Made by a program: the position numbers and the translations under genes
Origin: Oasisia sp. SBJ-2009
Lineage: Eukaryota > Annelida > Polychaeta > Sabellida > Siboglinidae
Reading direction: 5' to 3'
Length of the DNA stretch: 64,000 nucleotides
NCBI GenBank assembly: GCA_964017155.1
Contig: OZ024854.1
Location: 54,785,441-54,849,440, forward strand
Notes under the pieces: generated by a model
What the model saw: the letters and a program-made list of their open reading frames with translations, nothing else
Database searches by the model: none
Told to the model about the DNA's origin: nothing
Shown here: positions 25,826 to 36,499 of the stretch, piece by piece
How positions within the stretch are numbered: position 1 is the stretch's first letter
How the letters are laid out: each line of letters opens with the position of its first letter

Positions 25826-26230
25826 CAGTTTACATACTACTACTACTACTACTACTATTATTAATAATAATAACAATTAACCTTTCGAAATATTTGGCTA
25901 AATAATAATGAAATTATACTGATTTTAACATGTTTTTATCAACTTTGTAAATTACATTATGGTAAGACTCCGTATTACTGGCATTTTAACATGTAACAAA
26001 ATAACTGTTTAATACATTTTTTAAACAGAGTACATATTTAAAAAATCTCAAATCTTGAAACCCCTAAGTACTGAGTAAACAATAACAACCATCCGCAAAT
26101 ATCAGGTACATAGCATTAACAGCAAACACCCCCAAATACCAAATAACATAATAACAAGAACAAACACCCCCAAATATCAAGATACATAATAATAAAAACA
26201 GCAAACACTCCAAAATATGAAGTTACATAC
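25826..26230. repeat. (CTA)n/(TAA)n tract and a threefold 57-bp repeat
   Basis: CTA units at about 25838-25857 pass into TAA units to 25870. At 26100-26230 a unit containing AACACCCCCAAATATCAAG and ACATAATAATAA occurs about three times, with increasing divergence. Confidence 0.7.
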
Positions 26231-27480
26231 CAGTTGGTTACAAAATGATGGACCAATGACAATGAGAACAGATATGATGAAGTTATATTTCTAAAAAAGA
26301 TGTATGCCAAATAAATATTTTGCTTGCTAGCAGTGGTCAAATAGGGATACAGACTGACACACCATACTAATGTAACATGACATTTATTGCCACATCTGTG
26401 TCATAAATGCATATGTCTTGTATGGTTTGCTGTCTGCCACATATTGAACTGTAAATGTACATTTAGAAGCTTAATTTATATATAAACATGATAGATATAT
26501 TACACAGCAGCCAGACATTTGCATAACAGTTGTAAAACAATACCAATAACATTTTGTCTAAAGTTATGGAAATGGAAATTTTAACCCTAGGATTTTAAGT
26601 TTCACCCTCCCCAATACATTGCTACATGTTTATTTTGTGAAAGTATGGACAATGTAGTGCGAATAGAACGCTACAGTATTGTGAAAGCAAAAATATCCAC
26701 ATTCACTTGCATTATTGTTCCAAAGATGGTTTTGGCAGGATTTAGTTAGTATTCAAAATGCATTTTATGCATCATAAAACACAGTGCATTTTGTCACTAC
26801 TGGTGGGGTGAGAAACAAACTGTCATATCTGTATTAATATGTTAGCTAACTGAAAAACACCCAGCAACTGTATTACTGTTATCAAGCTGGCACAATATTG
26901 TTTATATTGGAAACCTCTGTAATTGCCTGAAATATTTCATATTTCATATGTCATAGTTTCGGAAGCATTCTGAGAAAACACATTACTCTGCTAAAGGCAA
27001 ACCAGCCACATCTGAAGACAGACAACTTAAAAGCAACGACAAAGACATTAACATCTGTCAAACCAGATCAAAAGACACACACACTCGAGAAAACATCAGG
27101 CAGAAATCAATATGTAATCACCTCTGGTGTTGGACAGGGTAGATGGTAGCTTACAGCACTGAAGCCGGACAGCCAAGATCCCCTCCCCAGGGTACGGCTT
27201 GGCCAATGAGGGATGATACAGAGCATAGCATCGTTGTTAAATAGGTGATTAGGCAGAGTGAGTAGAGTACGAGAGAGAGGGCGTGGTCACGTGGTCATGG
27301 AGACAAAGGAAGTGGGGAAGAAGATCCCGGGGGATTAGAGGCTTCCTTCCCCACCACCTGTCTGTCAGTGAACACCAGCAGCACCGACTGACACAGGGGC
27401 ACCCTCTCCTCGCCATAGCTTTATGGACAATTACTTTACTGGCTGATTTTACCAAAATATTATCTAGGATACACCCATAA
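26231..27480. other. Non-coding stretch
   Basis: AT-rich with no supported gene up to about 27100. A GC-richer block, 27120-27420, has two short overlapping frames on opposite strands and no domain that I recognise. Confidence 0.35.
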
Positions 27481-27508
27481 GCATATATACATACATGTAT
27501 ATATACAT

Positions 27509-27553
<45 letters not shown>

Positions 27554-27558
27554 CACAC

Positions 27559-27594
<36 letters not shown>
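27481..27594. repeat. (TA)n/(CA)n compound microsatellite
   Basis: Alternating TATA, TACATACA and ACACACAC runs. This is the left flank of an inserted inverted-repeat element, and TA repeats resume on its other side (28878-28980), so the element sits within one TA-rich microsatellite. Confidence 0.93.
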
Positions 27595-27598
27595 TCTC

Positions 27599-28870
27599 AA
27601 AGGCAGCTTATGTCAACCGATTATGCATATAGGACCGGCTTATGTAGACCGCAGTTTTATGTAGACCTAAACTGGTCTACATAAAGATTCGACGTGTTAG
27701 TTCACAACTAACACAATTGAATTGATCAGTATCATTGCTTGTGCACACAGTTCATATGACAGTGAAGTACTGTGCATAATTAATTTTTAAATGAACAACA
27801 TCTTAAGTGATTTTGAGCATGTTTTCTCCAGCGCCGTGCATATTTTTGAGTATATTGTGTGCCGGGTTATGTGTACCGGGTCAAAGTTCTTATAAGTCTA
27901 TATTTATGGTATATACCGAACGAAGGGTTGGAGTTTCGTGTTCAGTGTATGATATGCTTCATTCTGATGCAAAATGCTATATTATTATGTGTAAATTAGT
28001 AAAACTTGCATTTTGTCTTTAAAAAATGTTGGTCTTTGTTGTTATCAAGATTTAACAAGATTTAATAAGATTGCCACCCAGAGAATCAACTCTAGATGGC
28101 AGGTGGACAAGGAAGCCCTTTGGCTTATTGAGAGTCCAACCTATCTATCTAAATGTACCCAGCCCTTCTTAGGTACATTTTATTTTTAAACATATTAACA
28201 CTACTAGCACCTACACAATCAGCTGATAATCTGTTCCATTCATTTACTGTTCTTTGTGAAAATGATTTTTTTTTAATATCTAGTCTACACTGCTTCTTTG
28301 CTAATGTAATTCCATGTCCTCTAGTCCTTCTCTCTTCCTTAACAGAGAAAAAAATATTTCTGTCAATATTTTCATAACCATTCAATATTTTAAAAACTTC
28401 TATCTGATCTCCTCTCAATCTCCTGGTTTCTAGTGTTGTTAATCCACATTCCTTTAGACGCATTTCATAACTAATATTCCTGAGTTTTTGTATCATTTTG
28501 GTTGCTCTTTTTTGTACTCTTTCTAGTATACATTCCGTGGTCAAACATAACTTGGGCTTAGACTTAGTTTATATTTCTCAACACTGTTTTAATGTTTACT
28601 AGATTCGGCGTCTACCTAAATATATGCAGCTTCCGGCATTGCTCCGGTCTACATAAATCGGCATCTATGCATACGCGATTTTTATGTAGACCGACGTTTT
28701 TGCATATACCTTATTTAATGAAATATTTTGATGAACTTTCATTATGTGTTAAACATTAGTATTATAAACAATGTTCCGGTTTTACATCTTTGGAAAATGT
28801 ATCAAATAAAAAAATACATCTGGTCTACATAAGCCGGTCCTCTAGGCACTGGTCGACATAAGCTGCCTTT
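27599..28870. mobile_element. Non-autonomous DNA element with about 50-bp terminal inverted repeats
   Basis: The left end (27599-27650) begins AAAGGCAGCTTATGTCAACC and ends GGACCGGCTTATGTAGACC. The complement of the right end (28822-28870) begins AAAGGCAGCTTATGTCGACC and ends with the same 19 bases. Further GTCTACATAA strings in both orientations occur inside, at 27650-27690 and 28640-28700. Without the CR1 copy inserted at 28044-28530 the element is about 0.8 kb and encodes nothing, so it would need a transposase from elsewhere. Both flanks are TA-rich, consistent with a TA target, but the target duplication cannot be read in TA repeats. The superfamily is not assigned. Confidence 0.75.
28044..28530 (-). 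pseudogene. 5'-truncated CR1 copy, ORF2 C-terminus
   Basis: The minus strand reads ILERVQKRATKMIQKLRN, GLTTLETRRLRGDQIEVFKI and FSQRTVNEWNRLSADCVG, the C-terminal region of CR1-type ORF2. It is almost identical to the copy ending at 57093, including the 3' untranslated part and the tail of 10-bp units (AATCTTGTTA). Extra T residues at about 28266-28276 shift the frame. It is truncated near the same residue as the codons for LERV. It lies inside the inverted-repeat element at 27599-28870, so CR1 inserted later. Confidence 0.85.
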
Positions 28871-28877
28871 AGGCTTA

Positions 28878-28982
28878 TATATATATATATATGTATATAT
28901 ATATGTATATATATATGTGTATGTATGTATATATATATATACATGTGTATATATATATTTATTTATATATATATACACACAT
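28878..28982. repeat. (TA)n microsatellite
   Basis: TATATATA runs with TATG/TGTA variants, continuing the repeat interrupted at 27594. Confidence 0.9.
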
Positions 28983-31035
28983 CAATTCATAATTGTGACA
29001 TTATAATTTTTTTATTATTTTACTAACTATTATGTTCACATATAATAATAGTAATACATAGGGTTATACTAAATATACTAGTATCTCCTAATTGATTGGG
29101 GTTTCTTGTTCATATAAACAAGACTCGTAGATCACATTTTTACCAGTCGAAAACGTCCTTCTACATCCATCGTCTGTGTTCATGCATGCGTGCCCATAAT
29201 TCCAGCCAGAAGCGCACAGAGTGAATAATAAGACAGGTTTTTTGCTCCTAAAATTTCAACCGGTTCACTCAAATTTCTACCTGTCCAAAGTGAAACTTGC
29301 CTGTCCTAAAGACGGGTTGATGGGTTTGAAGCCAAAGCTACACTACTCACCTTCAGTATCTCACTGTGCATCGTCGCCTCTACTCTGCCTGTTGTGTCCG
29401 CATGGGTTACGTCAGATGTTTCAACTGCTCCAGAAGTTTGGCTATTGAACAACTGTGAACATAATCACAAGTCTTTTTGCCAGATGACATAACTGCACAA
29501 CACTGCAATATATGTTGTTACAGTGGTGTAATTTATGCATGTGCAATGCTGCATTAAGCATAGGTACAATGCTAATACCCACACAATTACAACCTTGTAC
29601 TCTGAGCAGTTACACTCATTTACAATATTGGACAAACTTATTTGCACCATGACACAATGAAAACTGATAATCACAAACTACATAATTACAATGACAGAGG
29701 TTCATTTTAAGAATCTCTCACATTTATGATGAATTTATTATTATGTAACTTTTTATTTCATTAATGCATTTCCTGTGGGACATGACAGCTAATGGCGACT
29801 CACAGCTAATTTCAACCTCTGAGTTTCACTGTCCCCAACAATCAATTATTTCTTATTGACACCAGTTTACCTAAAGTTAGCATCCAGTAACTTATTTGTC
29901 ATTTCCACAAAACAGATAAAGAATAAGGTAAAACTAAGTTTCTTGAGAGGAGAATAAATATTTAAGAAAGCAGTATTTTGTTACAACTTAAATGCAGATG
30001 CAACGAATGATTTTTGGGATAGAAAAAGAAGAAGCTGTGTTTGTAAATCTTAGTGAGTATAATGATATGAGATAACTAACTACATTGCTCCAGTTCACTC
30101 AACTGAATGAGACAGTATGAGTACTTGGCTACAGACAGGGGTGGATATGTGAGTATGAAGTGTACATTAATTAATTGCAGCATGGCTGAATGTTTCCCAG
30201 AGCACCCGAGATTTTGTTCAATTGCGCAGGTCTGCCAGGGGATAAAGTGTGAAGCACTTTGGGTCATCGTGAGGACTGGATACTACATTTAATATAAGGC
30301 TATATAATGTTATATAACTCACCTTCTTTAACACATTAACTAACAAATTAACTAATATAAATGGTTATATTATTGTGTCACATCAGGGTACATGTATTTA
30401 TAAGCTTGTTCGTTTCATAATAAAATCAAGGCTATCCAAATAATTCTAAATTCACACTTCCCCCAGGGAAAATTATTTGGCTGATAGGTCTGTCAATTAG
30501 TTATCACAGATTTTACATTAATACATTAATGACCTTGAATGACATGTTTGAAGGAAATCAATAAATCAGGCCATTTCTCATATGTCCCAGTGCACTCGCC
30601 CATCCATGTTGGACAAGTTAACATGTGTCAGCCAACCGTCTAAGTTCCATTTTTTTAAAGGAAAAATCCACGTATTTTTTACATTTAAAGTTATGATATA
30701 TCTCCCAAATTTGGTGTAGTGAGGAATAAATGTTATATAACTAGCATGCACTTTACTGGTATGACACATACGTCTGGACAACCAAGCGCATTTAACAGGA
30801 TTTTATTACTGTTGTTGTGGTTACTGCCTTCTATCACATCCTGCTCACCCCAGTCTAGTGGATCAGCGCTCAGACAGTCTAGTCTTTAACATGGTCAAAC
30901 TACCATACCAGCAGTTTGACCACGTTAAAGTTTCACATGTATGGATCTAACATATTTGTCTGTGGGAAACTAAGGGTAAAAACAATCTTACACATGTCAC
31001 AAAACCTTACATTAGAGGTAATAATAGTACTCTGT
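28983..31035. other. Non-coding stretch with one 18-bp hairpin
   Basis: No supported gene. At 30884-30901 CTTTAACATGGTCAAACT pairs with 30913-30930 (one mismatch) around an 11-nt loop. The region is otherwise AT-rich without structure. Confidence 0.4.
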
Positions 31036-31500
31036 AATTAATTCCCTTCCTTCATACGGTCGCTCCCTCCCTATTTTCCCACTATCAAAATAATGGTCTG
31101 CCCTTTCCTTTTCCCCTTCCCTCAGGAATTGTCCCTCGCTATTTCCCTTCCGGGTTCCCTCATATGGTCTGTCCTCACCTTTGATCCCTTCTCTCATAGG
31201 GCTGTCCTAACTATTTTGTTTCTCTCGTGGTCTGCCTGCCCAATTTCCATTCTCTCACATGGTTTGACTCTCCCAGTTTTCTTTCCTCATATCATCCATC
31301 TGTCATTAACGTAATCTTTCATTATAACATTTTATTATGTCCCATCTGCAGTTATATGATCTGCTCCAGCCTATTTCAATTTCTTTTCTTCATTATGAAT
31401 ATTTGTGATCTGTTCCACTCTCGTACTACCCTTTTGTAGTACATTCCTCCCTACTTCCTTTCCCTCATGAGTTTAGCCCCTCACGGTTGGTTTCATTCCT
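31036..31500. repeat. Degenerate pyrimidine-rich minisatellite
   Basis: Strings such as CCCTCATATGGTCTG, TCTCATAGGGCTGTC, TCTCGTGGTCTGCC and TCTCACATGGTTTGACTC recur about every 38-45 bp. The period is loose and the units are strongly diverged, so this is an old array. Confidence 0.5.
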
Positions 31501-31599
31501 TCCTACGGTCCAATCCTACTTTTTATTCCTTTCATTCTTTATGTTTTGAGGTGTGACTGTGAAGGGATTTTTCAATGAAACATTGATACTTTTATAATC

Positions 31600-32640
31600 A
31601 GAAAAAAATGACGAGACACATGATAGAGGCACCCACATGCTGCTTCACGCTCCACTCATTGCCGGGGCGTGGTATCTCATCACCCTGGCCCTGGGCTGGG
31701 ATCGAAGACAACCGACTGGTGAGGGCAGCGATGCGAGCAAGGAGGGCGCTGCGACTAGGCCCGTACTCGGCAACCTGCGAACGGAGCTTCAGCACCGTCG
31801 TCGCATAGCGCGAAACGCGGCGGCGCAGGGACATAATGCACGTGTCTCACGGCGTCCGTCGCCGCGCCTTGCTGGGGCGTCAGCCCACAGCCGCGGCAAC
31901 ACTTGCGAGGGAGATCGCTCGCGAGTTGCTGTCCGTCGACATGGTTGGTGACGGTAGGACGGCCGGCGCGCGTGACAGGGCATGGACAGTCGAGGACACG
32001 GCAAGCCAGTTTATCGCCAAGCACCAGTTCTATACAACCACGACGACGGAAGTCGCACCGAACGCTCATGTCCGAGGTGGCGCGCTGGAAATGGGTATAG
32101 TTCCCAGCCGGAGGTTGGTCGGCGCCACCTCGACGAGTTGACGATGACAGCCGACGCCGACGGTCGCACATGTAGCCTGGCCTACGACAGACGCGAACAT
32201 ACAATCCGAGCAGATGATACCCCCGTACTATACGGGCAGTACGTTTAGAGATGGAATCAACTAGCTCGACAAACCCATCTTCGTCGATTCCCATGTCCCT
32301 GGGTGATGGCGGGACGGTGTTCCCAACACCGTTAAAGCGTCGTCTCGTAGACGCTCACAGAGCTATTGAAGCTACTGTTGCTTGTATTCATTCACGAAAC
32401 GACGGTGTCTATCTATCATATCTGGTCAGGCGTCGTTTGCGCTGCCTGACACTTGGCGGATCGAAGTTTTACACGACCGTTGCCTGCGCGCTGCCTGCCC
32501 GGCACTAAGGGTAGCGCCCACACACACAAGCCTCAACTCAAGGTCAAGGGAGACGCGATTCGTTCGATAAAGTCGCCTCCAGCTCCGGCCGCCGCTTATC
32601 ATCGCAAACATGCATTTGGTGCTTCCACGCGATTATTCTC
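31600..32640. other. GC- and CpG-rich island of unknown origin
   Basis: About 1 kb with high GC and many CpG lies in otherwise AT-rich DNA. Several overlapping frames stay open on both strands, for example minus 31755-32294 (179 codons) and plus 31836-32141 (101 codons), as expected where GC-rich DNA lacks stops. The plus frame of 31608-31808 and 31836-32141 is the same frame, broken by one stop. I recognise no domain, splice pattern or motif. It could be a CpG-island promoter, a decayed foreign insertion or a decayed mobile element. Confidence 0.35.
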
Positions 32641-32783
32641 GAGCACGAAAACATACTGATAACGTTTCAATGTTTTATTCAGCACAACCGTGGAACATAA
32701 TGTAAAACTTTACCCGAAAATGGCCGAAATATAAAGGTTTGATGAGCGGCCACAAACTCGAGGATTAATTTTGTAAGCTAACG

Positions 32784-33716
32784 ATGTTCTCAATAAATTT
32801 GAGAAATTTCAACAAAGGCAAATATAAACAAACGAGAACCTACTTAGCATGCATAAATTGGATTGACTTAATGAAGGACAAGACAGCAACAGAATGTTGG
32901 ATAATTTTGAAAGAGGAAATTGAGGGCATTATTGAAACATTTTGTTCCAATAAAAAATCAAGGGAAACAATCTAGGAAGAAACACCTGTCAAAAGAAGCT
33001 ATACGAAAGATTGCCTACAAACAAATAATGTGGAGAAAATACAGAAACACTGGAAATATAGAAGACTATAACAATTACAAAAAGGCCCTTAATTTAGCTA
33101 CAGCTGAAATGAGAAAATCAAAACGGTCTTTTGAGCAAAAATTTGCGAACGACATAAAAAACGATAGTAAGAATTTTTACGCTTACGTAAGGAGTAAACA
33201 GAAGGTTCGAGATAAAGTAGGACCATTAAAAAACAGCGCAGGTAATGTAATATCTGATGGGTTTCAAATGGCAGAGGATTTGAATGAATATTTCAGCTCT
33301 GTGTTCACTAAAGATATAAGTTCACTGCCGTTACCTGCTAGGAAATGTGATGGTGATGAATCACATAATTTAGGGCAGTTGTTTGTCACTCCTGAAATGA
33401 TATCCAAAAAAATAAGATGATTAAAAAATTATCACCTGAAGTTGATGGAATAACACCTAAATTACTTAAGAAAATTGTAAACGAAACCAGTGTACAACTT
33501 GATATTTTTTTAATATATCCAGCAGAATGGAAGGAGGCAAATGTAACACCGTTATTTAAAAAGGGATCGAGGAGTAAGACAGAAAATTATTATAGACCAG
33601 TGAGCTTAACATCAGTATTATGCAAATTATTAGAAACATTTATTAGAGACCATATGGTAGACTTTCTTGTAAAAAACAAATTAATAACTAAATCTCAACA
33701 AACACCCACCCAATAG
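32784..33716 (+). pseudogene. CR1 copy, internal fragment of ORF2 (linker and start of RT)
   Basis: Frames at 32784-32975, 32920-33420 and 33417-33716 together follow the minus-strand CR1 at 57-61 kb: DKTATECW, KKHLSKEAIRKIAYKQIMW, FYAYVRSKQKVRDKVGPL, LNEYFSSVF, then AEWKEANVTPLFKKGSRSKT and RPVSLTSVLCKLLE, which is the first RT block. It is missing the N-terminal endonuclease and everything after that block, and has at least two frame breaks (about 32950 and 33415) plus a short deletion near 33510. It is clearly more diverged from the 57-kb copy than the 28-kb copy is. It no longer encodes a working protein. Confidence 0.85.
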
Positions 33717-34320
33717 ACCCATAAAATAGCCTGAAACGGATCGGTGAAAAATCACACGTTTAATTTTATAAAAATTAACTATTGCAGTAAAAAATCTGAA
33801 AAATTCCAGGAATGTCTAACTACCAAAGACGCATGTCTAACAAACATATTTAGGTAGGTAAAATCGATGCTAACATGTCCACCGTGTGATGATTAGAGTA
33901 GTATAGTAGGGTCTTATCATGGTATGCTTGGCGCGGTGGAATTCCACCGGTGGAATTCATCCGGTCAAGTGGCGTCCTCTGGCGGATAGGTCGTGTAATA
34001 GTGGCGGATATGGCGTATACTAGTGGCGCCGCCTGGTGGGCAAGTCACGAACTAGCAATGACCAAATTCGTGCGCCTTATTTGTTAAAGTGGCGCCCCTG
34101 GTGGATAGGTCGTGTATTATTGTCGCCCCCCTACGGACAATTCACGAACTAATAATGTCCAAATTCTTGTGTCTTACTTTTTTAAATTACGTCAAAATGG
34201 CGTTAGGGGTCATGTAGCGCCCCTCGCGGATAGATGACGAATTACAAACTAGGTGAAAGAACAAGTGGAGTCATCTGTCGGATAGGTATTCGGCTAATTG
34301 ATCACGTGACTTAATATTGT
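33717..34320. repeat. Imperfect tandem repeats around GTGGCGCCCCTGGTGGATAG
   Basis: About four units of roughly 60-130 bp carry GTGGCGTCCTCTGGCGGATA, GTGGCGCCGCCTGGTGGG, GTGGCGCCCCTGGTGGATAG and TAGCGCCCCTCGCGGATAG, each followed by TCACGAACTA/AATGTCCAAATTC-like text. The palindrome GGTGGAATTCCACC stands at about 33939. On the complement the core (CCACCAGG, GCGCC) resembles a CTCF site with one base lost or changed. Confidence 0.5.
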
Positions 34321-34489
34321 ACTCTATGACTCCACTGTTTTTGTCATCCAACTCGATACAATGTTGCAATAAAACGGTGCGCTTATACCAGAAATAGCAT
34401 TCTTGTAACAATGTTTCGTCATGTCACCGTCCATATTTGTCGAGTTGTCATTGATTGTAACGCTTCGACCCGCCCACGTGACCCAAGCG

Positions 34490-34535
34490 AGAACGCATAT
34501 AACACGGCCGGTTTTCGAGGTTGTCATTATTCACT
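34490..34535 (+). promoter_or_regulatory. Core promoter candidate: TATA box and initiator
   Basis: CATATAAC at 34496-34503 is followed by TCATTA at 34524-34529, whose A (34526) lies 29 bases downstream of the first T of TATA, the usual spacing of TATA and initiator. CACGTG (E-box) stands just upstream at about 34475. An ORF with a clean ATG starts 42 bases after the predicted start site. Confidence 0.4.
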
Positions 34536-34567
34536 TGTATTCGTCAAGAAAAGAGAAAAACGCAATC

Positions 34568-34741
34568 ATGTCGAGACCTGGATTTTCCTACGCAGAAGCC
34601 GTCCATGTACCACGCAGTGGTAGCATTGCGGGATTGGCATACATCCCGCCGTATGGGGAAGCTTTTCCCCCGTTGTCACCGCCACCGACACCAACACCTG
34701 CCCCGACTGCGACAGTGTCGGTGATTGCATCTTTGACTTGA
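34568..34741 (+). CDS. Small proline-rich ORF behind a TATA promoter, function unknown
   Basis: 57 codons from the ATG at 34568. The protein opens MSRPGFSYAEAVHVP, continues with GSIAGLAYIPPYGEAFPPL, and then has a PPPTPTPAPTAT stretch before a TGA/TAA double stop. I chose the ATG over the longer upstream frame because it lies just downstream of a TATA/initiator pair. The N-terminal YAEAV(x)VP pattern looks like a short motif rather than a domain. There is no signal peptide or membrane segment. It could be a small gene, the first exon of a longer one, or chance coding in CpG-rich DNA. Confidence 0.3.
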   Translation: MSRPGFSYAEAVHVPRSGSIAGLAYIPPYGEAFPPLSPPPTPTPAPTATVSVIASLT

Positions 34742-35693
34742 TAAGTGTATATATTTTATTTTTGTCTAGTATGTATTTCATATTTAAACATAATCCTCTA
34801 ATTTTGTAAATAGAACGGTAAGTCATAGTGTATATATTTATAGTAAAATATTAATTGTTGTAATTTAAGGATGTCATCTACTTATAATAAGTCTTTTGTA
34901 TAGAGGTTCAGTATGGGAAATGTAGTTACTTAAGGTAATAATTTCAGGGCTTTTTTTGTAGTTTTATTATTCTGTTAGATTCAAAGCCCCATACCATATA
35001 TCTAATGCAACACCTCATGTCGATATTGTGGTTGAATATCCACTCTGGCACCCCACAAGATACAACCGCCTTGCACACTTAACTATTCTCCTCTACAATG
35101 GTGCCATTTTCATGTCAATCTTTCCATCAGGCCAGCCCCGCATCAGATATTCACTGACATGCGCCAGCGTATGATCACGCACGATCAGTGCAGTGACTGA
35201 TCTGAGCAGTCATGATCACAAAGCAACGTCCATAGGTCTGCTACAACTAAAGTACATAATTCTTATAAATGCCTAAGTTTCATATCTCGTCAGTAATAAG
35301 TAATTTAGCTTTCTTTTAAATTGTTTTATTGTTATAAGGTCTCTTAAAAATGCTTAATCAGTTTTGCTCCTCGCGTTTCATGCTAATTTTGCGAAAGAGC
35401 AAACCTACCAAGTATCTCCTGTGACATACTGTTTCGGTTTTGCGCATTTGTTTATTAGTTTTTTGTTTAAATGTAAAAACTATTTTAGGCTTGCCCAAGA
35501 TTTATATAGTCTTTTTCATACTGAAAATTTCTACCGTACGGGTTTTATGTGGTAGACTATCTTCGCCTTAATCACGTGATAGCGGGTGATTATGTGATGT
35601 CGCGAGATCGGCCTTGACCCCCCATCCAGGCAGTATTTACACACGTGTTTCTTTTCCGACTTGCTTTTGCATTTTAACTCGTTTTTATATGAA
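34742..35693. other. Non-coding stretch upstream of the 35.7-kb exon
   Basis: AT-rich from 34742 to about 35560. From 35565 there is CpG-richer sequence with ATCACGTGATAGC, GATGTCGCGAGATC and GTATTTACACACGTG, which may be the promoter or 5' untranslated region of the next exon. No TATA box at a sensible distance. Confidence 0.35.
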
Positions 35694-35881
35694 ATGTCAA
35701 TGTGTGGTCGCCCACGGAAATACGCCACCGACTTGGCAAAGAAAAGGGCACAAGCAGAACTGAAACGAAATCGACCGCCCGCAAAAGTGTACATAGGAAA
35801 GGCGATGAGTTTATGGATTCAGACAAAAGTAATGACCGGCATCAAAACTGATGCAGCGTTCGTCAAGTGTCTTATTGACAG
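35694..35881 (+). CDS. Probable first coding exon of a GRPRKY-type protein
   Basis: The ATG at 35694 opens 62 codons that read MSMCGRPRKYATDLAKKRAQ and end in KTDAAFVKCLIDR, where the sequence becomes CAG|GTTAGT, a strong splice donor at 35881/35882 with the last codon split. The pattern GRPRKYAT, a basic lysine/arginine-rich helix, then W-x(n)-TDAAF-x-x-x-L-x-D-R recalls the N-terminal segment of many uncharacterised, lineage-expanded animal proteins; GRPRK is also the core of an AT-hook DNA-binding motif. Later exons are not recognisable in the window. The gene points toward the ABCA gene, which ends at 39.0 kb on the other strand. Confidence 0.5.
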
Positions 35882-36499
35882 GTTAGTACTCTGTCATTAC
35901 TCGGCTTCAACCATTTTCACATTGTTTTAATACTGCGTGTGCAAGCTGACAAAATTGTTTTGCTATTAAATTAGTCGACGGTATTAGGCCATTTAGGGTC
36001 ATTCCGAGTGAACGCAAATAAAATTCCATAAATTGGTTGCTGTCGTCGACGTCTAAGACTTAGTCTTAGATTATTTTTGAATGGATCAGTAATACAGTAC
36101 GATGAGAGCTTTGCTGCTCTGCATTTGGTATGATTAGCAAGAATCAAAAATTTGAGCGTTCTAGCTTAAATAGGTTTCAAGTTATGGCACTTTGACATTT
36201 GACAGCTTGTTAAAAATAAATAATTTTATTCACATTTCACTAGTCAATATATTCTGCAATCTTGAGCCTGTGTCAGTGAAATTGTGTTGAGTTGATCTAT
36301 ATAATATATAGATTACACAAATACAATTACAATATAAATACAGTGTGAGTGTATAGTTAATGTACAGCAAGTTGATACAAATCATGATTTCTTCAAAATA
36401 TCACTCGCAATAGGGTTTTCAGACCCTTATTGTTAGCAGAATACACATACCTTAGACATAAATTGTACATATTTGGTATGTGCAAATCAGAGGAATAAA
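35882..36499. other. Probable intron sequence
   Basis: AT-rich without ORFs or repeats. AGTCTAAGACTTAGTCTTAGA-like self-complementary text lies at about 36048-36070. Otherwise nothing seen. Confidence 0.35.

Noticed and set aside
31755..32294. 179-codon minus ORF as a gene
   Set aside because: Several overlapping frames on both strands are open to a similar degree in this GC-rich island, and no domain or splice site singles this one out.
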